From assembly GCA_963791885.1 (NCBI GenBank), contig CAWBUL010000004.1, forward strand, positions 1,612,001-1,676,000: 64,000 bases of DNA. The letters are read 5' to 3'. Shown here one piece after another: positions 26,292 through 34,841 of this stretch. The notes under the pieces were generated by a model. That model saw only the letters and a list, made by a program, of their open reading frames with translations. It did not search any database and was not told the DNA's origin. This DNA is from CAVSUZ01 sp963791885. GTDB taxonomy: Bacteria > Pseudomonadota > Alphaproteobacteria > Acetobacterales > Acetobacteraceae. Numbering within the stretch: the first letter of the stretch is position 1; the number at the start of each line of letters is the position of its first letter. A program made the position numbers and the translations under genes.

Positions 26292-27404
26292 GTGAAGATC
26301 GTCGCCGTTGAAACCTGGCATACGCGCACGCCGTTCGACATGGGTGCCCGCCCGGTGTCATTCATCGGCACGCATTGGGACGCACTGAACACGCTCTGGC
26401 TGCGCATCGTCACGGACCAGGGCCTGGAGGGCTGGGGCGAGGGGTTCGGCCATGCCTGCGTCCCTGCCACCCGCGCCGTGATCGACACCCAGCTAGCACC
26501 CGCGCTGCTCGGCCAGGACGCGCGCGATATCGCCGGCCTGCGCGCACGGCTTTCACGCACCTTCCATCTCTACGGCCGCAACGGGCCGCACCTTTACGCC
26601 CTATCGGCGCTGGACATCGCGCTCTGGGACATCGCCGGCAAGGCCGCGAACCTGCCCCTGTGCCGGCTGCTCGGTGCCGTCCCGGGCACGCTGCGAGCCG
26701 ACGCATCTTTGCTGCGCTATGCCGATCCCGCGCTGGTCGCGGCGTCCTGCGAACGCGCCCTGTCGCTCGGCTACTCCGACATCAAGCTGCACGAGATCGA
26801 GGTGCCGATGATCGCCGCCGCGCGCCAGGCGATCGGGGCCGAAACACGGCTGATGGTGGACACCAACTGTCCCTGGACTCGCGCGCAGGCGAACGACATG
26901 GCCGCGCACCTCCGGCAATATGACCTGACCTGGCTCGAAGAACCCATTTGGCCGCCCGAGGACGACGAGGGCCTGGCCCTACTTCGCCAGCGCTACGGCA
27001 TTCCCATCGCCGCCGGTGAGAACGCGGGTGGCATCCACGACTTCCGCCGCAAGTTCCAGCTCGGCGCGCTCGACGTGGCGCAGCCCAGTGTGATCAAGAT
27101 CGGCGGACCTTCGGCGATGCTGGAGATCGCCGCACTCGCGCAGACCTTCGGCGTGCGCCTCGTGCCGCACAACGCATATTTCGGCCCCGGTTATTTGGCG
27201 TCGCTGCACGTCAACGCCGTCGTGGCGCCCGATGCGCCCTTCGAGCGCATTTTCATCGATCTGGAAGCCAGCCCGCTGCACGATGCGGTGGTCGCGCGTG
27301 ACGGCGCGGTTAGCGTGCCGGACGGCCCAGGCCTCGGCGTTAATCCTGATATGGGCGTGCTGCGGCGCTATGCCGCCGCGGAGCCGACTGTCATCCGGGC
27401 CTGA
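26292..27404 (+). CDS. Mandelate racemase/muconate-lactonizing enzyme family protein
   Basis: 370 residues, enolase superfamily. Capping domain VETWHTRTPFDMGARPVSFIGTHWD, then the barrel with SDIKLHEIEVPMI, metal ligands in LMVDTNCPWT (Asp), WLEEPIWPPEDDEGL (Glu) and IAAGENAGGIHDFRR (Glu), and VKIGGPSAMLEIAALAQTFGVRLVPHNAYFGPGYLAS. Sugar-acid dehydratase or racemase activity is expected; the substrate cannot be read from sequence. Last gene of the 22528-27404 operon. Confidence 0.9.
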   Translation: MKIVAVETWHTRTPFDMGARPVSFIGTHWDALNTLWLRIVTDQGLEGWGEGFGHACVPATRAVIDTQLAPALLGQDARDIAGLRARLSRTFHLYGRNGPHLYALSALDIALWDIAGKAANLPLCRLLGAVPGTLRADASLLRYADPALVAASCERALSLGYSDIKLHEIEVPMIAAARQAIGAETRLMVDTNCPWTRAQANDMAAHLRQYDLTWLEEPIWPPEDDEGLALLRQRYGIPIAAGENAGGIHDFRRKFQLGALDVAQPSVIKIGGPSAMLEIAALAQTFGVRLVPHNAYFGPGYLASLHVNAVVAPDAPFERIFIDLEASPLHDAVVARDGAVSVPDGPGLGVNPDMGVLRRYAAAEPTVIRA

Positions 27405-27538
27405 GGGGATTGGCTAACCAACACAGCTGCCGTCAACCGCCGCGCACCTATCGCCTGCCACACTGGCCCAACTGTGGGCGATCGGCTTTGATGGCGGCAC
27501 AACTTCGGCGCCGTTAACGTGGCCCTGAACGGAGCGCC

Positions 27539-27751
27539 ATGCGAGGATACCTAATCGGCGTGGGCGCAGCCCTGATGATCGTAGGACTGCTCTGGCCATG
27601 GCTGGGACGGATCGGCTGGGGCCATCTGCCGGGCGATATCAGCGTTCGGCGGCCCGGATTCGCGTTCTACTTTCCGCTGGGATCCAGCATCCTGATCTCG
27701 ATCGTCTTGTCTGTGGTGCTGACGCTGCTCCTTTGGTTCTTCCGTCGCTGA
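27539..27751 (+). CDS. DUF2905 family small membrane protein
   Basis: 70 residues. Two membrane segments flank a conserved LPGDISVRRPGFAFYFPLGSSILISIVLS core, which identifies DUF2905. ATG 27539 has GGAG close upstream. The function of the family is not known. It is followed by a strong bidirectional terminator. Confidence 0.85.
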   Translation: MRGYLIGVGAALMIVGLLWPWLGRIGWGHLPGDISVRRPGFAFYFPLGSSILISIVLSVVLTLLLWFFRR

Positions 27752-27815
27752 ATGCGCTCTGAGATCCCCTTTATCTCATGGATCAATTCAAACGGAACCG
27801 ACGACCGCAATATGC

Positions 27816-27848
27816 AAAAAAAGGCCGCGCACTGCGCGGCCTCTTTTT
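27816..27848. terminator. Bidirectional rho-independent terminator
   Basis: AAAAAAA, then a perfect 8-bp stem GGCCGCGC-ACT-GCGCGGCC, then TCTTTTT. The A-tract and T-tract allow termination on both strands, serving the DUF2905 gene (plus) and the PEP-CTERM gene (minus, stop at 27862). Confidence 0.9.
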
Positions 27849-27861
27849 GGATCAGGCCCGA

Positions 27862-28725
27862 TCAGGCCGTCTTGCGCCGCCGAACGAACCCAAGCGAAGC
27901 CAGACCGAACCCGAGAACCGCGAGGGTTCCGGGTTCCGGGACACTCGAGATAAAGTTCGCATTCCCGCCACCGTTGTGGATCTGATAGACGCACTCAGTC
28001 GTCGAGCAGGGGCCGACCTTGCCCGTCAGCGGATCGTATGTCGTGATGACGCCCGTAGTATTGGTGAACGCCTGCTCCAGATCGAGGATAATCGAACTAG
28101 GCGGCGACACGAAGAAAGCCGGATAAGTCGTCGAGGCCGTGAAGCTCGCGTCGACCGCCGCGTTCGGCACGCCGTTGGTAATATCAGCGTTATTGGGGGA
28201 GCCGCCGATTGGCCCCGAAATGGTGGCGAGCTGGATCGGATTGGCTAACAAGGGCAACGTGATGGTTGGTGCTGCCGTCGGGCTGGCGAAAGAAAGCCTC
28301 GCTGTCCCAAGCGCGGTTGAATAGATATACAGGGTCGCGGTGACCGTATCGAAGGATCCGCACTCCCCGGAACTGCATGGTGCCAGATGCGACGTCGCGG
28401 TGAAACTCTCATACATCCCGAACGTGCCCCGTACGTTCGCACTCGCAACCTCGTTCCCAGCCGCATCGAAGAAGTCATCCGGCAGCAGGTACCCTGTTTC
28501 CGTCACCGACCCCGTCACTGTTGGATTGGCAGGAACATGGATCGTCGCGAAATCACCTACTTCGAACGTATCAGCCGTGAACGGCCCGATCGTCGAATCA
28601 GGGGTGGCTGACGGGTTCCAGGTGAAGCTGAGTGGTAATGCCTTCGCACCCGACCCGAACCCGAAACTCAGGGCCATGGCGCAGGCTGCTGCTGTTAAGG
28701 CACGCCGGACTGTTTTATTGGGCAT
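27862..28725 (-). CDS. PEP-CTERM sorting-domain secreted protein
   Basis: 287 residues: signal peptide (cleavage after about residue 29, GSGAKA), a Ser/Thr-rich beta-type extracellular body with three cysteine-bearing spots (APCSSGECGS, GPCSTTECVYQ), and a C-terminal PEP-CTERM signal (VPEPGTLAVLGFGLASLGF followed by RRRKTA). The signal directs exosortase/archaeosortase-type processing and export with exopolysaccharide. No exosortase gene is in the window, so EpsH/XrtA must be elsewhere. Divergent from the ThiF-nitroreductase gene with a 243-bp gap. Confidence 0.93.
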   Translation of the reverse strand: MPNKTVRRALTAAACAMALSFGFGSGAKALPLSFTWNPSATPDSTIGPFTADTFEVGDFATIHVPANPTVTGSVTETGYLLPDDFFDAAGNEVASANVRGTFGMYESFTATSHLAPCSSGECGSFDTVTATLYIYSTALGTARLSFASPTAAPTITLPLLANPIQLATISGPIGGSPNNADITNGVPNAAVDASFTASTTYPAFFVSPPSSIILDLEQAFTNTTGVITTYDPLTGKVGPCSTTECVYQIHNGGGNANFISSVPEPGTLAVLGFGLASLGFVRRRKTA

Positions 28726-28968
28726 GGCGGTAACCTATTCCCTCGTGTTGCCATTGCTGGCTGTTAATGCAGCAGAGTATGCCCACCACACCTGAGGATT
28801 GCAAGCGGTTAATTGAGATGCCGCGACGATTTAACATTCGCCAACCTGACCACTGCAACCGGCCAAATCCGGCGATATTCTCCTGGACCAGCCCAGCCTC
28901 CCCGCCTAAAGCCTCTGCTCTGCTCACGAATTCTTTTACCGTCTCCTCCGAAAGCGGAACAAGCTTTC

Positions 28969-30930
28969 ATGACCCAACGATTCCCTTTCCCATACGATCT
29001 CGCCTTCGATCGCAACTTAGGATGGATTACTGACTGGGAACAACTCGCGCTCCGGTCGAAACGAGTCGCCATCGCCGGCATGGGCGGTGTCGGTGGCGTC
29101 CATCTCTTAACCCTCGCCCGGCTGGGTGTCGGCGCGTTCACCATCGCCGATTTTGATACGTTCGAGTTTGCCAACTTCAATCGCCAGATCGGCGCCATGA
29201 TCAGCACTCTGGGCCAGCCCAAGGTCGAGACGCTGGCGCGCATGGCGTGCGACATCAACCCCGAGTTGTCGCTCCGGCAATTTCCCGAAGGGGTCAAGCC
29301 GGATGGGGTCGACGACTTCCTCAATGGCGTGGACCTGTTCATCGACGGCCTGGACTTCTTCGAAATCCCCATCCGCCGCGCCATCTTCGCCCGTTGCCAC
29401 GCCCTGGGCATCCCAGCCATCACCGCCGCCCCGATCGGGGCGGGTACCGGCTATCTGGTGTTCCATCCCCGCGGCATGACCTTCGACCAGTATTTCCGGA
29501 TGGAGGGGCGCCCATCCGAGGAGCAATTCCTGCGCTTCCTGATCGGCATGGTCCCCAAGGGGCTGCACCGCCGCTATCTGGTGGATCCAGCACGCATCAA
29601 CCTGGCAGCGCGCAAGGGGCCGTCCACTTCAGCCGCCGTGCAGCTCTGCGCCGGTGTCACCGCGGCGGCGGCGCTGAAGCTGCTGCTTAACCGTCCGGGC
29701 GTGAAGGCCGCCCCGTGGCACCACCACTTCGATGCGATGCTGGACCGGATGGCCGTGACCTGGCTGCCCTTTGGGCTCGGCGGCCCGATCCAGCAAGCCA
29801 AGCTCGCCATGGCCCGGCGAGGTATCCGCAAGGCCCGCGCCCGCGGCGGCGCGGCTCCGCCTGCCGACCCGCCAGAGATCGGCCGCACGGCGACCGAGGA
29901 AATCCTCAACCTCGCCCGCTGGGCGCCGAGCGGCGATAACGCCCAGCCGTGGCGTTTCGCTCTGGTCGAAGATGATACGATTGTCGTCCGGCTCCGCCAC
30001 GAACCGTCCAGCCCGTACGAATATAATAGTGGAGAACCCACCCTGCTCTCGGCTGGTGCGCTGCTGGAGAGTATCCGCATCGCGGCCTCCGGCTGGGGCC
30101 GCTCCGTCGCCTGGGAAGACATATCCCCGGCTGAGATCCGGGTCCGCCTGGCGGAAGCCGGCGTCGAAGCCGACCCGCTTCTTAAAATGCTGCCGCTGCG
30201 CAGCGTTGACCGAGGACCTTACCGTGCGCGCCGTCTCACTCCCGCCGAGCGCACGACGCTCGAGGCCGCGCTCGGTGGCGATCTGACGATCCGCTGGATC
30301 GAAAATCGCCAGCAGCGCCTGGCCGTCGGGCGCCTGAATGCCCGCGCGAGCGATATCCGGCTGCGCACCCCCGAAGCCTTCCCCGTCCATCAGGCGGTGA
30401 TCGACTGGGATCGCCGGCTCAGCCCCACGGGCATCCCCGCCCAGGCTGTCGGACTCGCTCCGGCCATGCTGCCGATGTTCCGCTGGGCGATGGGAAGCTG
30501 GGACCGGATGCAGGCGCTGAACCGGGGCGGCACGTTCGGGGCGTCCGTCCAACTCGATTACCTGCCCGCGTTGCGCTCCGGGGCGTTCGCCCTGTTCACC
30601 ATCGCCGGTGGTGCCCCGGACACGCGGCGGATCCTCCAGGCCGGCGCCGCCCTGCAACGCTTCTGGCTGACCGCAACCCAGCTCGGCCTGGCCATGCAGC
30701 CTACCATCGCCCCGATTGCATTCGGTCGGTACGGGGAGAGCGGCCAAACCTTCACCAGCAACTCCAAGCTGCGAGACAAAGCACGCGCCCTGGCCCACGC
30801 CTTCCGCGACACACTCGGTATCAGTCCCAGCGAAACCGTCTTCCTGGCACGGATCGGCGAAGGCCGGCGCAAACTGCCCATGGTCCGCTCCTGCCGGTTG
30901 CCTCTGTCGGAGCTGATCGTCCCGGCCTGA
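28969..30930 (+). CDS. ThiF (E1-like) - nitroreductase fusion protein
   Basis: 653 residues from ATG 28969. Residues ~25-300 are an E1-like adenylation domain: VAIAGMGGVGGVHLLTLARLGVGAFTIADFDTFEFANFNRQIGA has the ATP loop and the D..E..N..R metal/ATP residues. No catalytic Cys or CxxC zinc pair of true E1/MoeB enzymes is evident (AITAAPIGAGTGYL at the usual crossover). Residues ~330-650 are nitroreductase-like (TEEILNLARWAPSGDNAQPWRF for FMN binding, GAALQRFWLTATQLGLAMQPTIAP). The combination resembles mycobacterial Rv1355c-type proteins. The target and reaction are unknown. Confidence 0.85.
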   Translation: MTQRFPFPYDLAFDRNLGWITDWEQLALRSKRVAIAGMGGVGGVHLLTLARLGVGAFTIADFDTFEFANFNRQIGAMISTLGQPKVETLARMACDINPELSLRQFPEGVKPDGVDDFLNGVDLFIDGLDFFEIPIRRAIFARCHALGIPAITAAPIGAGTGYLVFHPRGMTFDQYFRMEGRPSEEQFLRFLIGMVPKGLHRRYLVDPARINLAARKGPSTSAAVQLCAGVTAAAALKLLLNRPGVKAAPWHHHFDAMLDRMAVTWLPFGLGGPIQQAKLAMARRGIRKARARGGAAPPADPPEIGRTATEEILNLARWAPSGDNAQPWRFALVEDDTIVVRLRHEPSSPYEYNSGEPTLLSAGALLESIRIAASGWGRSVAWEDISPAEIRVRLAEAGVEADPLLKMLPLRSVDRGPYRARRLTPAERTTLEAALGGDLTIRWIENRQQRLAVGRLNARASDIRLRTPEAFPVHQAVIDWDRRLSPTGIPAQAVGLAPAMLPMFRWAMGSWDRMQALNRGGTFGASVQLDYLPALRSGAFALFTIAGGAPDTRRILQAGAALQRFWLTATQLGLAMQPTIAPIAFGRYGESGQTFTSNSKLRDKARALAHAFRDTLGISPSETVFLARIGEGRRKLPMVRSCRLPLSELIVPA

Positions 30931-30995
30931 AGCCCCAGCGTGAAGCCCCGGCCTGAACCATGGACCGGCCCACGCGCCGCCTCTAGCTTGGCGGG

Positions 30996-32147
30996 ATGGA
31001 GCTGCCCGAAGAACACCGCATGCTGGCGGACTTGGTCGCGAAGTTCGTCGACCGCGACCTCATGCCGCTCGAACCAGCCGTCCTCGCCCGCGAGGCGCGG
31101 GGCGAAAAATATGGCCTGACGCGTGACGAAGAAGAACCGCTTCTCGCCCGCTGCAGGGAGCTCGGTCTGTGGGCGCTCGACGTGCCAGAGGAACTGGGCG
31201 GCGCCGATCTTCCCACGACTGCGTTGATGGCCATTAACGAAGAGCTCGGCCGTACCGTCGTTCCCTTCACCTTCCCGCCCGATAGCCCCAACCTGCACAT
31301 GCTGCTGGCGGTCGCCAGCCCCGAGCAGCGCGAGCGCTACCTCAAACCCTACGCCGCCGGCGAAGCGATCTCCGCCATTGCCATTTCCGAACCTGGCGCC
31401 GGTGGTGATCCCGCCGGCATGACCACGCGCGCGGTGCGCGACGGCAACGACTGGGTCATCAATGGCCGCAAAATCTGGGTCAGCCGCGTGCCGCAGTCCG
31501 ACTTCATTATCGTCATGGCCCGTACCGGCGAAGGGCAAAGACATGAGGGCATCAGCGCCTTCATTGTGGAGCGCGGCACGCCCGGCTTCATTATCCAGCG
31601 CGAAATCGCCATGATCGGTGGCCGCCGCACCTACGAGCTCATCTTCGAAGATTGCCGCATCCCCGGAGCCAATCTTTTAGGAGAGCAGGAGCGGGGGTTC
31701 GCGCCAATGCAGTTGCGATTGACCATACGAAGGCTGCAGATGGGCGCCTGGTGTATCGGAATGACGCGTCGTGCCCTGCAGATGATGTGCGAGTATGCGC
31801 GCCAGCGCGTCACCTTCGGCGCCCGACTCGCCGATCGCCAAGCCATCCAATGGTGGATCGCCGACGCGGCCACCAAATTGCATGCCTGCCGCCTCATGGT
31901 GATGGATGCAGCTGCCAAGCAGGATCGCGGTCAGGACGTGCGTACCGAAGCCTCGATGGTGAAGCTCTATGCCACCGAAATGGCCGGCGAGGTCATCGAC
32001 CATGCCATGCAGACCTTCGGCGCCATGGGTATGACCAAGGAACTGCCGCTGCAACTGCTCGCCGCCCAGGTCCGTGTCATGCGAGTCTATGAAGGCCCCA
32101 GCGAAGTGCACCGCATGGCTATCGCCCGCCGCTTTTTGCGCGGATGA
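30996..32147 (+). CDS. Acyl-CoA dehydrogenase family protein
   Basis: 383 residues, FAD-dependent alpha,beta-dehydrogenation of acyl-CoA. AISAIAISEPGAGGDPAGMTTRAVRDGNDWVINGRKIWVS is the FAD/substrate region, and QTFGAMGMTKELPLQLLAAQVRVMRVYEGPSEVHRMAIARRFL is the C-terminal active-site region. The catalytic-base position is not obvious, since the expected YEGxSE reads YEGPSEVH. The stop overlaps the OppD start in ATGA, so it is translationally coupled to a peptide-type ABC transporter. Confidence 0.9.
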   Translation: MELPEEHRMLADLVAKFVDRDLMPLEPAVLAREARGEKYGLTRDEEEPLLARCRELGLWALDVPEELGGADLPTTALMAINEELGRTVVPFTFPPDSPNLHMLLAVASPEQRERYLKPYAAGEAISAIAISEPGAGGDPAGMTTRAVRDGNDWVINGRKIWVSRVPQSDFIIVMARTGEGQRHEGISAFIVERGTPGFIIQREIAMIGGRRTYELIFEDCRIPGANLLGEQERGFAPMQLRLTIRRLQMGAWCIGMTRRALQMMCEYARQRVTFGARLADRQAIQWWIADAATKLHACRLMVMDAAAKQDRGQDVRTEASMVKLYATEMAGEVIDHAMQTFGAMGMTKELPLQLLAAQVRVMRVYEGPSEVHRMAIARRFLRG

Positions 32148-33178
32148 ACCTGCCTCTCCCGCTGGAAGAGACTGCCGCTGTTAAGGCGCCGAGTGAGGGG
32201 CGCCCCGTCCTTTCCGTCTCCTCACTCCGCACGCATTTTCACACTCGCTCCGGCGTCGTTAAAGCCGTGGACGATCTTTCCTTCACGATCGGTGCCGGCG
32301 AAACGCTTGCGATCGTGGGCGAATCCGGATGCGGCAAGAGCATGACCGCACTCTCTATAATGCGTCTCCTCCCGCCGCCCGGCCGCAGCGAATCCGGCTC
32401 CATCCGCCTCGGCGACACCGACCTGCTCCGTCTGTCGTCGCGCGAGATGCGCGCGCTCCGTGGCAATGACATCGCCATGATCTTCCAGGAGCCGATGACC
32501 TCGCTCAATCCGGTGCTGACGGTCGGGCGCCAGATCGCCGAAGCAGTGGCCTTGCACCGCCGTGTTTCGCACGCCCAGGCCATGCGCCACGCCGTAGAAA
32601 TGTTGCAACGCGTGCACATCCCCGAACCCGAGCAGCGGGCGCGCGAATATCCACACCAGATGTCCGGCGGCATGCGTCAGCGCGCGATGATCGCGATGGC
32701 GCTGGCGTGCAATCCGAAACTGCTGATCGCTGACGAACCCACCACAGCGCTCGACGTGACGATCCAGGCGCAGATCCTACGCCTCATCGTCGACCTCCAG
32801 CGCGAAACCGGAACCGCCGTCCTGCTCATCACCCACGATCTCGGCGTGGTGGCGGAGACCGCGCACCGCGTCATCGTCATGTACGCCGGCCGCAAAGTCG
32901 AAGAAGCGGCGGTCGATGACCTCTTCGCCGCCCCCCAGCATCCGTACATGCAAGGCCTGCTTGCCTCCATCCCGCACGGCGGTCTGCTGGCCGGCCAGGC
33001 AACGCCGGATGCCCGCCTTGCCGAGATTCCGGGCATCGTCCCGCCACTCTACGCGCTGCCCGAGGGTTGCCACTTCGCGCCGCGCTGCCCGCGGGCGGAT
33101 GATCTCTGCCGCGCGACCTACCCGCCGCTGCGCGAAACCCGGCCCGGCCACTTCGTCGCCTGCCGGCATCCGGGGTGA
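32144..33178 (+). CDS. Peptide/nickel-type ABC transporter ATP-binding protein (OppD/DppD)
   Basis: 344 residues. Walker A GESGCGKSMTALS, ABC signature MSGGMRQRAMIA, Walker B LLIADEPTTALDVT, H-loop LITHDLG. The C-terminal OppD extension carries the iron-sulfur-type Cys cluster seen in these ATPases (CHFAPRCPRADDLCRATYPPL). It energises uptake through a heterodimer with the next gene. Permeases and a binding protein are absent from the window. Confidence 0.93.
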   Translation: MNLPLPLEETAAVKAPSEGRPVLSVSSLRTHFHTRSGVVKAVDDLSFTIGAGETLAIVGESGCGKSMTALSIMRLLPPPGRSESGSIRLGDTDLLRLSSREMRALRGNDIAMIFQEPMTSLNPVLTVGRQIAEAVALHRRVSHAQAMRHAVEMLQRVHIPEPEQRAREYPHQMSGGMRQRAMIAMALACNPKLLIADEPTTALDVTIQAQILRLIVDLQRETGTAVLLITHDLGVVAETAHRVIVMYAGRKVEEAAVDDLFAAPQHPYMQGLLASIPHGGLLAGQATPDARLAEIPGIVPPLYALPEGCHFAPRCPRADDLCRATYPPLRETRPGHFVACRHPG

Positions 33179-33180
33179 CC

Positions 33181-34140
33181 ATGCCGGTTCTCGAGGTCGA
33201 GGATCTCCGCAAATTCTTCCCGATCCGCCGCGGCTTCCTGCGCCGTGTCGTCGGGGACGTGCGTGCTGTGGATGGCGTGTCCTTCACCATCAACGATGGC
33301 GAGACGCTCGGTCTCGTCGGCGAAAGCGGCTGCGGCAAATCCACCGTCGGACGCTCCGTTATGCGCCTGATTGAGCCAGACGCAGGCGCCATCCGCCTCG
33401 CCGGGACCGACATCACGCGCCTCTCGCGCAAGGCGTTGCGCCCGTTCCGCCGGCAGATGCAGATCGTGTTCCAGGATCCGTTTTCTTCGCTCAATCCGCG
33501 CATGACCGCTGGCGATATCGTCGGCGAGCCGCTGAAACTGCACGGCATCGCAACCGGCAAGGCACGCACCGAGCGCGTCGCCGCCCTCTTTCAGCGCGTC
33601 GGCCTGCGGCCCGCGCAGATGCGCAACTACCCGCACGAATTCTCCGGCGGTCAGCGCCAGCGCATCTCCATCGCCCGCGCCCTCGCTTTGGAGCCGCGCT
33701 TCATCGTCGCCGACGAACCTGTCTCCGCCCTCGACGTCTCCATCCAGGCCCAGGTCATCAACCTGCTCATGGACCTGCAGCGCGAACGACAACTCTCTTA
33801 TCTTTTCATCAGCCACAATCTCGGCGTGGTCGAGCACATCAGCCATCGCATCGCGGTGATGTATCTCGGCCGCATTGTTGAATACGCCGACAAGGTCGCG
33901 CTGTTCACCCGGCCACTCCATCCGTACACCGAGGCGCTGCTGTCCGCGATTCCAATCCCGGATCCCAAGCTGAAACGCGAAAAGCATCCGCCGCAAGGCG
34001 ATGTTCCCAGCCCGGTGCGTCCGCCGTCAGGCTGTCACTTCCACCCCCGATGCCCCTACGCCGTGGCGCGCTGCCAGACGGAGTCGCCGCTGCTGCGGGA
34101 GGTTGCCCCCGGCCAGGCCGTCGCCTGCCACCTGCGCTAA
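33181..34140 (+). CDS. Peptide/nickel-type ABC transporter ATP-binding protein (OppF/DppF)
   Basis: 319 residues from ATG 33181; a GTG at 33175 overlapping the OppD stop gives two more residues. Walker A GESGCGKSTVGRS, signature FSGGQRQRISIARAL, Walker B FIVADEPVSALDVS, H-loop LFISHNLG, C-terminal GCHFHPRCPYAVARC. Partner ATPase to the preceding OppD. The gene is followed within 4 bp by a single copy of the hairpin repeat element. Confidence 0.93.
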   Translation: MPVLEVEDLRKFFPIRRGFLRRVVGDVRAVDGVSFTINDGETLGLVGESGCGKSTVGRSVMRLIEPDAGAIRLAGTDITRLSRKALRPFRRQMQIVFQDPFSSLNPRMTAGDIVGEPLKLHGIATGKARTERVAALFQRVGLRPAQMRNYPHEFSGGQRQRISIARALALEPRFIVADEPVSALDVSIQAQVINLLMDLQRERQLSYLFISHNLGVVEHISHRIAVMYLGRIVEYADKVALFTRPLHPYTEALLSAIPIPDPKLKREKHPPQGDVPSPVRPPSGCHFHPRCPYAVARCQTESPLLREVAPGQAVACHLR

Positions 34141-34143
34141 TGA

Positions 34144-34191
34144 AGCGAGATCGCGCGAGGCGGACACGTCAGAGCGCGTGAATCTCGCTCT
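34144..34191. repeat. Single copy of the dispersed hairpin element
   Basis: 48 bp matching the 18174-18586 repeat unit with two substitutions in the loop (cggAcacgtcAgagcg for cggTcacgtcGgagcg); both arms are conserved. It lies 3 bp after the OppF stop and 35 bp before the stop of the convergent Cys-rich protein gene, fitting a terminator role for both. Confidence 0.85.
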
Positions 34192-34226
34192 GGGTTCTGG
34201 GGTCGATCGCTCCGCAACATGTGCGC

Positions 34227-34841
34227 TTACTGCGTTGCCCAGCCATGATCGCTGCAGAATTTTTGCAGACAGGAAATCGCGCCGGACTGGGTCTGCGCCT
34301 GGTTCAAACTGCCGGTGGACCTAAAGTAGGTGTCGATGGCTTGTAGGCGCGGCAAACCGTTCTTGCACGTATCCCTGGTAACGGTCTGGGGTGCCCGCGG
34401 AATCGGATCGTTACCCTGAACCAGCGGCGTCGAGGTGGCGCTGCCCCGTTCCGGCGTAAAAGTCCCGAGTGTCAATCTGTCGAAGACATTGAACGCCGCA
34501 CCGACGGGACCTGGGCCGCCCGCTGGGACCATAGTGGGGCCGAAGGCTTGATTGGTTTCGAAGCAATCCGTCTCGTCACAATACGGGTTTTTCTTGCATT
34601 GTTGGAAGCCCGATCGGCATTCCGCTAGCAACTGGAGCGGCCCTTGGTTAGCGGCATTGCTGAGCGCCGACAGGCAGCAGGACGGAGAGCTTTCTTTGTT
34701 ACGGCACCACCCAACGCCGGGCGTTGGCGTTGGCGTTGCCGCCGCCGGGCCGGAAGGCGTTGGCGTTTGCGCCAATACAGGATCTGCGACCGCAAAGATA
34801 TAACCCAACGCCACGCAGGCGATAATCGGAAGGCGTTTCAT
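34227..34841 (-). CDS. Cys-rich secreted protein, unknown function
   Basis: 204 residues, not recognised. Signal peptide MKRLPIIACVALGYIFAVADPVLA, then a Pro/Thr-rich linker (QTPTPSGPAAATPTPTPGVG), then a body with ten cysteines in tight spacing (WCRNKESSPSCCLSAL, AECRSGFQQCKKNPYCDETDCF, DTCK, SCLQKFCSDHGW). An even number of Cys suggests five disulfides formed in the periplasm or outside. Probable role as a small cell-surface or secreted binding protein is inference only. The gene converges on oppF, with the hairpin element between them. Confidence 0.65.
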   Translation of the reverse strand: MKRLPIIACVALGYIFAVADPVLAQTPTPSGPAAATPTPTPGVGWCRNKESSPSCCLSALSNAANQGPLQLLAECRSGFQQCKKNPYCDETDCFETNQAFGPTMVPAGGPGPVGAAFNVFDRLTLGTFTPERGSATSTPLVQGNDPIPRAPQTVTRDTCKNGLPRLQAIDTYFRSTGSLNQAQTQSGAISCLQKFCSDHGWATQ

